33,222 bases of DNA from Saprospiraceae bacterium. GTDB taxonomy: Bacteria; Bacteroidota; Bacteroidia; Chitinophagales; Saprospiraceae. Below are positions 15,801 through 23,549 of the stretch, piece after piece. The notes beneath the pieces were generated by a model. It ran no database searches and was not told the origin of the DNA. It was given only the letters and a program-made list of their open reading frames with translations. The DNA is taken from contig JAEUUT010000079.1 of assembly GCA_016787415.1 (NCBI GenBank), forward strand, positions 1-33,222, given 5' to 3'. The position numbers were made by a program, and so were the translations under genes. Each line of letters opens with the position of its first letter. Position 1 is the stretch's first letter.

Positions 15801-18800
15801 TTACCGGAGATTAAACCGCACCCAATCCAGTCCCACAACTCCCTGGCCCTGATTCACTTCATTTTTGAAAACAAAATACAGCGTAACCGGTCGGACAGGA
15901 ATCGCGCCTTTCAACAGCATTTCCACCTCTCGGAACACCATACGCTGAGCAGGCATCTGCTGTACATTTAGTGTGGCCAGCAAGGGGCCTGCCGGCTTTT
16001 CGGCATGCAGTTCGATGCGGCCACCGCAATATGTATTTCTGGCGTCGCTGCTCCCGAGTCGCAGAGTAAGCGAGCGGATATTGCTGAGGTCGACCTGCTC
16101 TATTGAAAACCAGGCATTGTGTTTCAATTCATTCAGCGTCATCGTATCGTTTCCGAAGGGCTTGTAATTGCCCACACCCCGGCTCCGCTCATCGCATAAT
16201 TCTGCCTGAAAAACGTGCGGGCGCAGCACCACGACGGCTTCATTGCTCAATGAAGGCAGTATGTGAGCCCCCCGGTCGCGATAGGCCGCCTGCAACAAGT
16301 AGGTACCCTTGTCGGCAGGGAGCGGGTAGGCGCCGGAAAGCGGCAGGCTTTGCCGGGGTTTGGGCGGATCGCCCAGGGCCATGATCCAGCGCGCCATTTC
16401 GATGGCATCTTCTTCGCGGATATTTGGGTGCGCGCTCATGGGGTGATTGCCCCAGTTGCCCGAGCCGCCGTAGATGATTTTCCGATAAACGATTTGCACG
16501 GCAAAATCCGGATTGGAGCGATACCGCGCGGCTACGGCTTCAAATGCTGGGCCGTTCACCTGCCGGTCGATGGCATGGCAGGAATAGCAGTCGGAGCCGT
16601 CAATCAGCATTTTGCCTAGTGCGAATTGCTCGCTGCGTTCTTCGGCTTTTTTGGGCAGTTTGGCCGGATTTACGGATTTTTCCAGGTAATCGGCCTCCGT
16701 TTGTATGTTTTCGGGCAAAATACCGCTTTGCAAAGAACCGTCTTCCGGGTCTTGCACATGTATGGAATAGTAAAGTGTATCACCTGGTTGATAAAAACTC
16801 CGGTTGTGGCGATGCAGATCGAACTGAACGCTCGGAGGCGAATTTCCCGCCAGAATTTCCACGGTATCCGTAGAGACAGCACCACGCGGATCCGTTACTT
16901 TCAGCGCTACCCGATACTTCCCCGGCTGCTGAAATGACCAGGGGATGGTGTCGGGGCGGGTGGTTTTTTTATACCACGTATCGGCACAGGAATACTCATA
17001 CGTGAGTGCATCGTGGTCGTAATCTTCCGTTTTTTTAGCATGAAACCGCACCGTGAGCGGAACAGCGCCAGCCGTTTGGTCGGCTTCGAGCCGGGCAATG
17101 GGCGCCCGGTTGCCACGCACATAGTCGATGCGGCTCAGTCGAGCGTCTTCATTGGTGGAGTACCAACTTTTGCCGTATTCGAGCAGCCAGATGGAGCCTG
17201 TTTTTCGGTCGACAATCATATCCATCGGGCGCATCACCTGAATGGAATCGGCCATGGGTTCGAGGTGATAAAACTGTCCTGCGGAATCGACTGTCACGGC
17301 CATGAACCAGTTGCGCATCCAGTCGTAAATGATGTTTTTTCCGTTGTAATAATCCGGGAAACGCGTTTTTTCAAGATAGTTATCACAATAGTACGTTGGC
17401 CCGGCCATCGCATTTCTGCCGCCTTCGCCGAGCATGGGGAAATCGCGGTTACGGCCGTAGGGGTACCAGATAAATGCCGCTTGGGCAGGTGGCAGGTCGA
17501 CAGCGCCGGTGTTGTTGGGCGAACGATTCACCGGGTGCTGCGGATCAAAACGCGCTCCCGGTTTTTGCGCCACAAAATCGTAGTAGCGGTACGCCTGGTT
17601 GTCGCCATTGAAATATGGCCAGCCGTAGTTGCCTGCGCGGCGGGCCTGGTTGATTTCGTCGTGTCCCATCGGGCCGCGCGCCGTATCGGTTTTGCCGGCG
17701 TCGGGCCCAATGTCGCCCCAATACAACCAGTTGCGCCGCTGGTCGATGCTGATTCGGAAGGGATTTCGGCAGCCCATGACGTAAATTTCGGGGCGCCCTT
17801 GTTTGTTTTGCGCAAACAGGTTGTCGGGCGGGGTAGAGTAGGAGCCGTCTTCATGCACCCGGATGCGGAGAATTTTGCCGCGCAAATCCATCGTATTTCC
17901 CGACGAGCGCTGCGCATCAAATGCACGTCTTCCGGGGCGCTCGTCGATGGGGTTGAAGCCCTCGCAGGCAAAGGGGCTGGTATTATCGCCCGTTGAAAGA
18001 TACAGGAGGCCATCCGGGCCGAACGCCAGGCTGCCTGCGGCATGGAAGCCGTTGACATGGTTGGTGGGAACGGTCAGGATCACTTTTTCGGTGTTTCGAT
18101 GCAGCGTGTCGTCGTAAAAAACAAACTGCGACAACTGGTTCATCGAATCCTTTTTGGAGGAATAATACAGGAAAATGCGGTGCGTGCGCTGCCATTCCGG
18201 GTCGACGGCAATACCCATAAGGCCGTCGCCCATTTCGGAATACACGTCCAGTTTGGCCACTACGCCCAGGTGCGCCGTGGCGGGGTCGAACATATTGAGG
18301 TAGCCGTGGCGCTCTACGAACAGGATTTTTCCATCGGGCAACTGATCCAGTTCCATCGGTTCGCGCAGGTGGTCGGCTACCACGGTTTTTACAAAACGGG
18401 TCTGATCGGGGCGGGGCAGGGTATGAGCCCGGCTGTAATTCAGGGGTTTGTTGTCGCCAATGGCGTACCGGATGCCACCCAGCAGGTGTTGTAGAAATGC
18501 AGGGTCGGTGTACGCTTCTTCCGCATGCCCGAGGCCCGTGTAAAATGCGCGACCACCGTCATAGGGATGCTGCCAGGCCAGCGGGTGATGAGCAGGTTCG
18601 TACTGCCCTTTCGGGAGCGCACCGCCCTTGTATTTGTTTTCGTCAATGCTCAGGAGAACTTCGATATCGGGCTCGTATTTCCTGAAATTGTACCACTCTT
18701 CCTTCCATTTCCAGTCGCTGCAATGCAGGTGCGCCGTAGAGGGGTCGTCGCAGCGCTCCACTTGCACCAATCCATCCTGAAAGGCCGGGTGGTCTTTGAA

Positions 18801-19202
18801 ATACGCGCCTACCAGTCCGCCGTACCATTTCCAGGTATATTCGGTAGCGGAAGCGGCATGGATGCCGCAGTAGCCGCCGCCGGCCTGTATGTAGCGTTCG
18901 AAAGCAGCTTCCTCGTCGGGGCCAAGCACTTCGCCATTGGTGCTGAGAAACACGACGGCAGCATAGCGTTTCAGGTTTTTTTCGTTGAAAAGCAGGCCGT
19001 TTTCCGTGGTATCGGCCCAAATGCCGTTTTGGCGACAGAGCGCTACCAGGGCGTTTTTCCCCGCTTCTATGCTTTGGTGGCGGTAACCGTGCGGACTTGT
19101 TTTGGAAAAAATCAGGATACGGGGTGGAACCGGCGCCTGGCAGGCAAACCAGCCACAGAGGGCAATGGCCCAGAGACTAAAGAATTGAAGGATCCGATTC
19201 AT
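15801..19202 (-). CDS. ThuA / sugar dehydrogenase / PKD / cytochrome c / CBM fusion lipoprotein
   Basis: A 1133-aa exported protein from the ATG at 19202 (the frame is open to 19247). The signal segment MNRILQFFSLWAIALCGWFAC ends at Cys21, so lipidation is plausible. Domains in order: a ThuA trehalose-utilisation-like amidotransferase fold (about 25-250; ILIFSKTSPHGYRHQSI, GGGYCGIHAASATEYTW); a six-bladed PQQ-type glucose/sorbosone dehydrogenase propeller (about 270-680; LREPMELDQLPDGKILFVER, HAAGSLAFGPDGLLYLSTGD, YGWPYFNGDN); a PKD domain (about 690-790; APIARLEADQTAGAVPLTVRF); a class I cytochrome c with CYSCH at 872-876 and Met ligand candidate in NHPMSAHP; and a C-terminal carbohydrate-binding-like domain (VFQAELCDERS onwards). 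It probably oxidises a sugar or polyol at the cell surface and passes electrons to its own heme. It overlaps the symporter upstream by 26 nt, so the two are co-transcribed. Confidence 0.9.
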   Translation of the reverse strand: MNRILQFFSLWAIALCGWFACQAPVPPRILIFSKTSPHGYRHQSIEAGKNALVALCRQNGIWADTTENGLLFNEKNLKRYAAVVFLSTNGEVLGPDEEAAFERYIQAGGGYCGIHAASATEYTWKWYGGLVGAYFKDHPAFQDGLVQVERCDDPSTAHLHCSDWKWKEEWYNFRKYEPDIEVLLSIDENKYKGGALPKGQYEPAHHPLAWQHPYDGGRAFYTGLGHAEEAYTDPAFLQHLLGGIRYAIGDNKPLNYSRAHTLPRPDQTRFVKTVVADHLREPMELDQLPDGKILFVERHGYLNMFDPATAHLGVVAKLDVYSEMGDGLMGIAVDPEWQRTHRIFLYYSSKKDSMNQLSQFVFYDDTLHRNTEKVILTVPTNHVNGFHAAGSLAFGPDGLLYLSTGDNTSPFACEGFNPIDERPGRRAFDAQRSSGNTMDLRGKILRIRVHEDGSYSTPPDNLFAQNKQGRPEIYVMGCRNPFRISIDQRRNWLYWGDIGPDAGKTDTARGPMGHDEINQARRAGNYGWPYFNGDNQAYRYYDFVAQKPGARFDPQHPVNRSPNNTGAVDLPPAQAAFIWYPYGRNRDFPMLGEGGRNAMAGPTYYCDNYLEKTRFPDYYNGKNIIYDWMRNWFMAVTVDSAGQFYHLEPMADSIQVMRPMDMIVDRKTGSIWLLEYGKSWYSTNEDARLSRIDYVRGNRAPIARLEADQTAGAVPLTVRFHAKKTEDYDHDALTYEYSCADTWYKKTTRPDTIPWSFQQPGKYRVALKVTDPRGAVSTDTVEILAGNSPPSVQFDLHRHNRSFYQPGDTLYYSIHVQDPEDGSLQSGILPENIQTEADYLEKSVNPAKLPKKAEERSEQFALGKMLIDGSDCYSCHAIDRQVNGPAFEAVAARYRSNPDFAVQIVYRKIIYGGSGNWGNHPMSAHPNIREEDAIEMARWIMALGDPPKPRQSLPLSGAYPLPADKGTYLLQAAYRDRGAHILPSLSNEAVVVLRPHVFQAELCDERSRGVGNYKPFGNDTMTLNELKHNAWFSIEQVDLSNIRSLTLRLGSSDARNTYCGGRIELHAEKPAGPLLATLNVQQMPAQRMVFREVEMLLKGAIPVRPVTLYFVFKNEVNQGQGVVGLDWVRFNLR

Positions 19203-20727
19203 CGATGTACGCTTCCTGTTGGTGCGAAATTGACCACAAGCCGCCAAAGGTAAGCGCGCCGTTGATGAGAATGGTGAGAAAACCTACATCGAACCAGTTT
19301 TTGCTCGACATTTCGATGAGGTATGTGATAAAAGGAGCGGCCAGGCAGATGTACAACACCCATCGGTCTTTTACCTGTCTTCGGGTGAAAAGCCCGAAAG
19401 TAAACAGTCCGAGAAGCGGCCCATAAGTGTATCCTGCTATTTTAAACAGCAGGGAAATGACAGCAGAACTGCTTACGGCATTGAGAATCAGGATAATCAC
19501 TACAAATGCTGCAGAAAAGCCCAGGTGTACGAGCGTGCGCGTCTTGCGTTGTTGTTGCTCCACTTGTTGCAAGTAGGCGGCGCGTTCTTCTTCGTAGGCA
19601 AAATGCGTCGAAGGATTTTCCTGTTTTTCAAAATTCAGGAAATCCACACAAAAACTGGTCGTCAGGGCTGTCAGTGCCGAATCCGAACTGGCGTAGGTAC
19701 TGCCTACGAGTCCCAGAATGAAGAAAATGCCGGCAACGGCGTCGAGGTGATCGAATGCAATTTTTGGGTACAGGTGATCGGTGCGGGCCGGTATTTCCAG
19801 TCCGATGGAGCCCGCATAGAGATACAGGAGCGCGCCCAGCGTGAGGAACAGGAAATTGATAATGACCAGGTTGACGCAAAACAGCAGCATGTTTTTTTGC
19901 GCTTCCCGGATATTTTTGCAGGCCAGGTTTTTTTGCATCAGATCCTGATCCAGCCCGGTCATGGCAATGGCGATCAATGCGCCGCTTACGAATTGTTTTA
20001 CAAAGTGGTTCGGATCGGTCAGGAAATTTTCGAAGAAAAACATCTTTCCGTATCGGCCACCAACGACCACTGAAAACAGGTCGCCACCACCCAGGTTCAA
20101 CGCTTTTCCGATGGTAAACACCGTGAAAACCAGTGCCGCCAGGAAAAAGGTGGTCATGATTGTATCGGTCCAGATGATCGTTTTCAGCCCGCCTTTGTAG
20201 GTGTATCCGTAAATCAGCGCGAGCATCAAAATGACCGTTACAGCAAAAGGCACGCCCAGCGGAGCGAATACAAATGTTTGTAACACGCTGGCTGCCAGGA
20301 ACATACGCGCAGCGGAGCCTACCGTTCGCGACAACAGGAAAAAACCTGCGCCGGTTTTGTACGACCACCAGCCGAATCGTTGCTCCAGATAGCCATAGAT
20401 GCTCGTCAGGTTGAGCCGGTAATACAGAGGCATCAGCACTGTGGCAATGAACAGGTAGCCCAGCAGGTAGCCAAATACGACCTGCATGTATGAGAAGGCC
20501 ATATTGAGCCCCGTGCCGCCCACTGCTCCGGGTATGCTGATGAATGTGACGCCGCTGATACTGGTGCCGATCATGGCGTATGCCACCACGTACCAGGGCA
20601 CTTTTCGGTTGGCCAGAAAAAAGCCCGAATTGCTCACACCCCGACCAGTATACCACGCCACCCCCACCAGCATGGCAAAGTAGAGCAGCAAAACAACCAG
20701 AACCAATGTGGGGGTGAGGTGGAGCAT
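19177..20727 (-). CDS. Sodium:solute symporter (SSS family)
   Basis: A 516-aa integral membrane transporter with about 13 hydrophobic segments. The N-terminus (LVLVVLLLYFAMLVGVAWYTGRGVSNSGFFLANRKVPWYVVAYAM) and TSISGVTFISIPG are the SSS signature, with the Na+-binding region around the first two helices. YGYTYKGGLKTIIWTDTIMT and GLDQDLMQKNLACKNIREAQK are the other standard blocks. Sugars, myo-inositol, proline or sialic acid are typical substrates of the family. The downstream overlapping gene, a ThuA/sugar-dehydrogenase fusion, suggests a sugar or sugar acid, but the exact substrate cannot be told. Within the overlap (19177-19202) the second gene starts before this one stops, so translational coupling is likely. 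The 228-bp space upstream holds an inverted repeat, and no clear -7 element was found. Confidence 0.92.
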   Translation of the reverse strand: MLHLTPTLVLVVLLLYFAMLVGVAWYTGRGVSNSGFFLANRKVPWYVVAYAMIGTSISGVTFISIPGAVGGTGLNMAFSYMQVVFGYLLGYLFIATVLMPLYYRLNLTSIYGYLEQRFGWWSYKTGAGFFLLSRTVGSAARMFLAASVLQTFVFAPLGVPFAVTVILMLALIYGYTYKGGLKTIIWTDTIMTTFFLAALVFTVFTIGKALNLGGGDLFSVVVGGRYGKMFFFENFLTDPNHFVKQFVSGALIAIAMTGLDQDLMQKNLACKNIREAQKNMLLFCVNLVIINFLFLTLGALLYLYAGSIGLEIPARTDHLYPKIAFDHLDAVAGIFFILGLVGSTYASSDSALTALTTSFCVDFLNFEKQENPSTHFAYEEERAAYLQQVEQQQRKTRTLVHLGFSAAFVVIILILNAVSSSAVISLLFKIAGYTYGPLLGLFTFGLFTRRQVKDRWVLYICLAAPFITYLIEMSSKNWFDVGFLTILINGALTFGGLWSISHQQEAYIDESDPSIL

Positions 20728-20755
20728 TGTTTGTTTTTAGTGGTGGATGGGGGGG

Positions 20756-20943
20756 AAAGAATCAGGATTTTAGGGATTGAAAGGATTAGAAAGATTCAGT
20801 ATGTAACGTCGACCTTATTCCAATTGATTTGATTTAAAGGGTATTCGAGGTTGGTAAAACCCTTTTCTAGCCAATCTTTCAAATTTGGACACAGCCTCGG
20901 GAATCCTTCTAATCCTTTCAATCTCTAAAATCCTGATTCTTTT
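20756..20943. repeat. Long inverted repeat with GGATT nonads, next to decamer repeats
   Basis: Arms at 20756-20797 and 20901-20943 are reverse complements with few mismatches. GGATT recurs at 9-nt spacing in the left arm (CAGGATTTT, AGGGATTGA, AAGGATTAG, AAAGATTCA). The 103-nt loop has no ORF. Three decamers with CCCTTAT follow at 20944, 20954 and 20964, the second and third inside the last codons and stop (20957-20959) of the desaturase gene. Confidence 0.9.
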
Positions 20944-20956
20944 CCCTTATCAACCC

Positions 20957-21994
20957 TTATTTACCCTTATTCCTCCTAAAATACTCCCGAAACGAAATCA
21001 TACGTTGCTGATCTTCATCCCAGAGTTTGTTAAATACACAGCGCAGGCTTTCCCAGAACGTAATTTTATTAGCCACCTGATCCAGGATTGGATTTTCGTG
21101 GTGACAGCGGGCCAGTTCGTAATTGGGTACCAGCGAATTGAGGTGGTGGATATGGTGGTAACCGATATTGCCGGTTAACCAGTGCATCAGGCGGGGGAGG
21201 TTGTAAAAAGTGCTGCCTTGAACGGCTGCGCGGATGTAGTCCCATTTGTCTTTCCACTCTTTGTAGGTTGATTCATGCTGATGTTGAACATAAAAGAACC
21301 ACACGGCTATGCTGGCAAAAAACAACAAAATCGGAAGGTGTACCATCACAAAAGCCTTGTAACCCAGCAGCATGATGATACCCATGTGAACGGCTACCAG
21401 CAGCAGGTTGTGCTTCAGCAGCGAACGATGCGCGTGTTCCCAACCTTTTATGCGAATCAGCGGCAGGCGATTTTGAATGAGCAGGTACCAGGCTGGCCCG
21501 ACCAGAAACAGTACAGGCGCACTGCGAAACAGCACATAGTGCAGTTTTTTCTGCCAGGGAAGTTGGTGGAACTCGTTGACAGTGAGCAGGTTAATGTCGC
21601 CAATGTCGCGGAATTCCCACAACATGCCATTGTGCCCGTGGTGAAAATTGTGTCCTTTCGCCCAATAGCGGTAAGGCATGAAACTGAACATACTGCATAC
21701 TTCACCAATCACATCATTGGCTTTGCGGGATGCCGTGAACGACTGGTGCCCGCAGTCATGCTGAATGATGAAAATACGTACCAGAAAAAATGCATTTACC
21801 ACAGCCAGCGGCAACACGAGCCAAAACGATACATCCACCAGGAAGTACATGGCTACCCAAATGGCAACAAATGGCAAAAACGAGTTGAGAATCTGAACGG
21901 TCGCTTTCTTCGTGTTGGGAAGTTGATAGGATTTTACAAGGGCTGGAAGTTTTTGGAGTATGGCGGGGTCGTACTTGTAGTGTGAATGTCCCAT
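20957..21994 (-). CDS. Membrane fatty-acid desaturase (acyl-lipid type)
   Basis: A di-iron enzyme that introduces double bonds into lipid acyl chains. The three histidine boxes are intact: HDCGH at 79-83, HNFHH at 115-119 and HHIHH at 280-284, counted from the ATG at 21994. Hydrophobic segments flank them (FLPFVAIWVAMYFLVDVSFWLVLPLAVVNAFF; SAPVLFLVGPAWYLL; LLLVAVHMGIIML; LPILLFFASIAVWFF). The 345-aa length is normal for the delta-12/omega-6-like group. The frame is open upstream with ATGs at 22084 and 22132, but MGHSHYKYDPAILQKLPALVKSYQLP matches the usual N-terminus and the extra residues do not, so 21994 is chosen. The last codons (RNKGK-stop) are encoded by decamer repeats that run on into the neighbouring inverted repeat. 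Changing membrane fluidity with temperature is the likely role. Confidence 0.9.
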   Translation of the reverse strand: MGHSHYKYDPAILQKLPALVKSYQLPNTKKATVQILNSFLPFVAIWVAMYFLVDVSFWLVLPLAVVNAFFLVRIFIIQHDCGHQSFTASRKANDVIGEVCSMFSFMPYRYWAKGHNFHHGHNGMLWEFRDIGDINLLTVNEFHQLPWQKKLHYVLFRSAPVLFLVGPAWYLLIQNRLPLIRIKGWEHAHRSLLKHNLLLVAVHMGIIMLLGYKAFVMVHLPILLFFASIAVWFFYVQHQHESTYKEWKDKWDYIRAAVQGSTFYNLPRLMHWLTGNIGYHHIHHLNSLVPNYELARCHHENPILDQVANKITFWESLRCVFNKLWDEDQQRMISFREYFRRNKGK

Positions 21995-22256
21995 TGAAAA
22001 CTGAAGATTTATGTCGGCAACACTGCCTGCAAGAGGCGTTTCTAAATTCGCCGCCAAAAGTCCGTCATTTTCTTGAAACGGCATAATAAAGTCAGAAGAC
22101 AGTTCACCCGAAAATGAAAGTCGTCTGTGCAAATAGATTACGAAAAAACAAACAGGTGAACGGCCTCACTGCCTCGGTAAGGCTCCATGGCTTTTAGGCG
22201 GGACGAATAAACACTTACTATTTTATTATAATTGAATTTAGCGGCTGGTTCGGCAA

Positions 22257-22282
22257 TTTGCATGGCAAGTGTTGTACTTTTG
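22257..22282 (+). promoter_or_regulatory. Possible promoter for the secreted protein gene at 22352
   Basis: TACTTTTG (22275-22282) matches TAnnTTTG, but the nearest TTTG (22257-22260) is only 14 bp upstream, shorter than the usual 17-23. The rest of the space 21995-22351 is mostly AT-rich; GACTTTTGG near 22060 on the minus strand could be the desaturase promoter region. No gene or repeat is seen there. Confidence 0.4.
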
Positions 22283-22351
22283 CCAATGATACACCGTCAA
22301 TAATCATTTGAACCGTATAAAATATTTTTTTCACGCATGAATGCTTAATAT

Positions 22352-23449
22352 ATGAAAGTTTCACCTTGCCTTCGTTTGCTGTTGATCCTGGCACTCGGAA
22401 TGAGTTCAAAAGTAGCCTATGCTGCTTTTGGTATTTTTGAGTCGTTTGTTGTAATCAATGGTACCTATTACGACCTATACGCCGCTACCGGAAACACTGA
22501 TTTTAATGGATACAATTTCGGTTCATACGTCACAGGTAGCACGCTGACCTTTACTGGTGGCGAGATTAAAACCTACAAGGAAATGGGGGGGACAGGATGT
22601 GGCCAGGGCAATGCTTGCGGAGGAACGATTATCTGGGAAGTAAAACTTGGAGGTACCACGGTCAATTCGGGTAGCATGGCGCTGAGTTACAATGCAGCGT
22701 ATGGCAATCCGATAGTGGGTTGTAGCATCAATCAAAAGTGGGATAATACGGGCGGTAGCGCTAATGTTTTTTCAGGGCTATCCCCCGGGAATTATACCCT
22801 GGAAGTAAGAACCCAGTCGAGCGGCAGCCAAAGCAATACATTCTCTTGTGGCGATATAGTACAGCAAACCGCCCTGGTGGCAAACTTTACCATTACCGCC
22901 CCTTTGCCAGTGGTACTGGTAAATTTTCAAGGCAAATGGACAGACCGCGGAACAATCGATCTCAACTGGCAAACCGCTTCCGAGCGCCAGAACAGTTATT
23001 TTGAAGTGCAACGTTCAACAGATGCTTTTTCCTGGGAAGTTATCGAAAAATTGCCTTCTTTGAATGGAAATGCACGTTATCTGCAATCTTACTCCTGCAC
23101 AGATCAGCATCCTGCCCAGACTGGCAATTATTATCGGTTGCGGCAGGTCGATATCGATGGAAAAGCGTCGTTCAGCCAGGTGATTGAAGTAACAGCCGGC
23201 AAAAAAGCAGCCCTCGTCATTTCACCGAACCCTGCTGTGGAAACGATCTGGCTGACACCTGTTTCAAGCGAAATGCAAGCCTTTTCAAGGGTTCAATTGT
23301 ATGACTCTTTTGGAAAATTGTTGCACGAATGGATGTTTGGGGGCGATGGTTCGGCACAGCCGGTGTCCTTGGATATAAGCACATTCCCATCGGGCGTACT
23401 GTTGTTGCGCGTTGATGGACAGGAGGCGCAGCGGCTTGTAAAGTATTAG
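22352..23449 (+). CDS. Secreted glycine-rich protein with probable T9SS C-terminal domain
   Basis: A 365-aa protein with a signal peptide (MKVSPCLRLLLILALGMSSKVAYA). The N-terminal half (VVINGTYYDLYAATGNTDFN, GSTLTFTGGEIKTYKEMGG, FSGLSPGNYTLEVRTQS) is a beta-rich domain with a NGTYY start and paired Cys/Gly segments; I do not recognise a named family, although similar sequences occur in T9SS proteins of Bacteroidota. The middle (LVNFQGKWTDRGTIDLNWQTASERQNSYFEVQRS) is the FN3-like segment that commonly precedes the sorting signal. The end (LVISPNPAVETIWL, QLYDSFGKLLHEW, FPSGVLLLRVDGQEAQRLVKY) is a type A T9SS domain. It converges on the alpha-amylase gene across a 100-bp hairpin region. The role is unknown. 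Confidence 0.85.
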   Translation: MKVSPCLRLLLILALGMSSKVAYAAFGIFESFVVINGTYYDLYAATGNTDFNGYNFGSYVTGSTLTFTGGEIKTYKEMGGTGCGQGNACGGTIIWEVKLGGTTVNSGSMALSYNAAYGNPIVGCSINQKWDNTGGSANVFSGLSPGNYTLEVRTQSSGSQSNTFSCGDIVQQTALVANFTITAPLPVVLVNFQGKWTDRGTIDLNWQTASERQNSYFEVQRSTDAFSWEVIEKLPSLNGNARYLQSYSCTDQHPAQTGNYYRLRQVDIDGKASFSQVIEVTAGKKAALVISPNPAVETIWLTPVSSEMQAFSRVQLYDSFGKLLHEWMFGGDGSAQPVSLDISTFPSGVLLLRVDGQEAQRLVKY

Positions 23450-23485
23450 AGGTGCTGTTGGTTCCGGGAAGCAGCCTCCTGTTTT

Positions 23486-23522
23486 TTCGCCGGTCTTGGT
23501 TATTACTTCCAAGACCGGCGAA
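23486..23522. terminator. 14-bp hairpin between convergent genes
   Basis: TTCGCCGGTCTTGG (23486-23499) and CCAAGACCGGCGAA (23509-23522) form a perfect stem with a 9-nt loop between two convergent stop codons (23449, 23550). A T-run lies before, not after, the stem on the plus strand, and no T-run follows on either strand, so termination is inferred from position only. Confidence 0.5.
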
Positions 23523-23549
23523 GATGAAAATTCGTTCCACAAACTGAAT

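Noticed and set aside
15615..15971. 118-aa plus-strand ORF across the large palindrome
   Set aside because: It is made largely of the inverted repeat and runs antisense into the ThuA fusion gene.
19628..20656. 342-aa minus-strand ORF in another frame of the symporter gene
   Set aside because: It overlaps a clear SSS transporter; Arg/His-rich out-of-frame translation without membrane segments.
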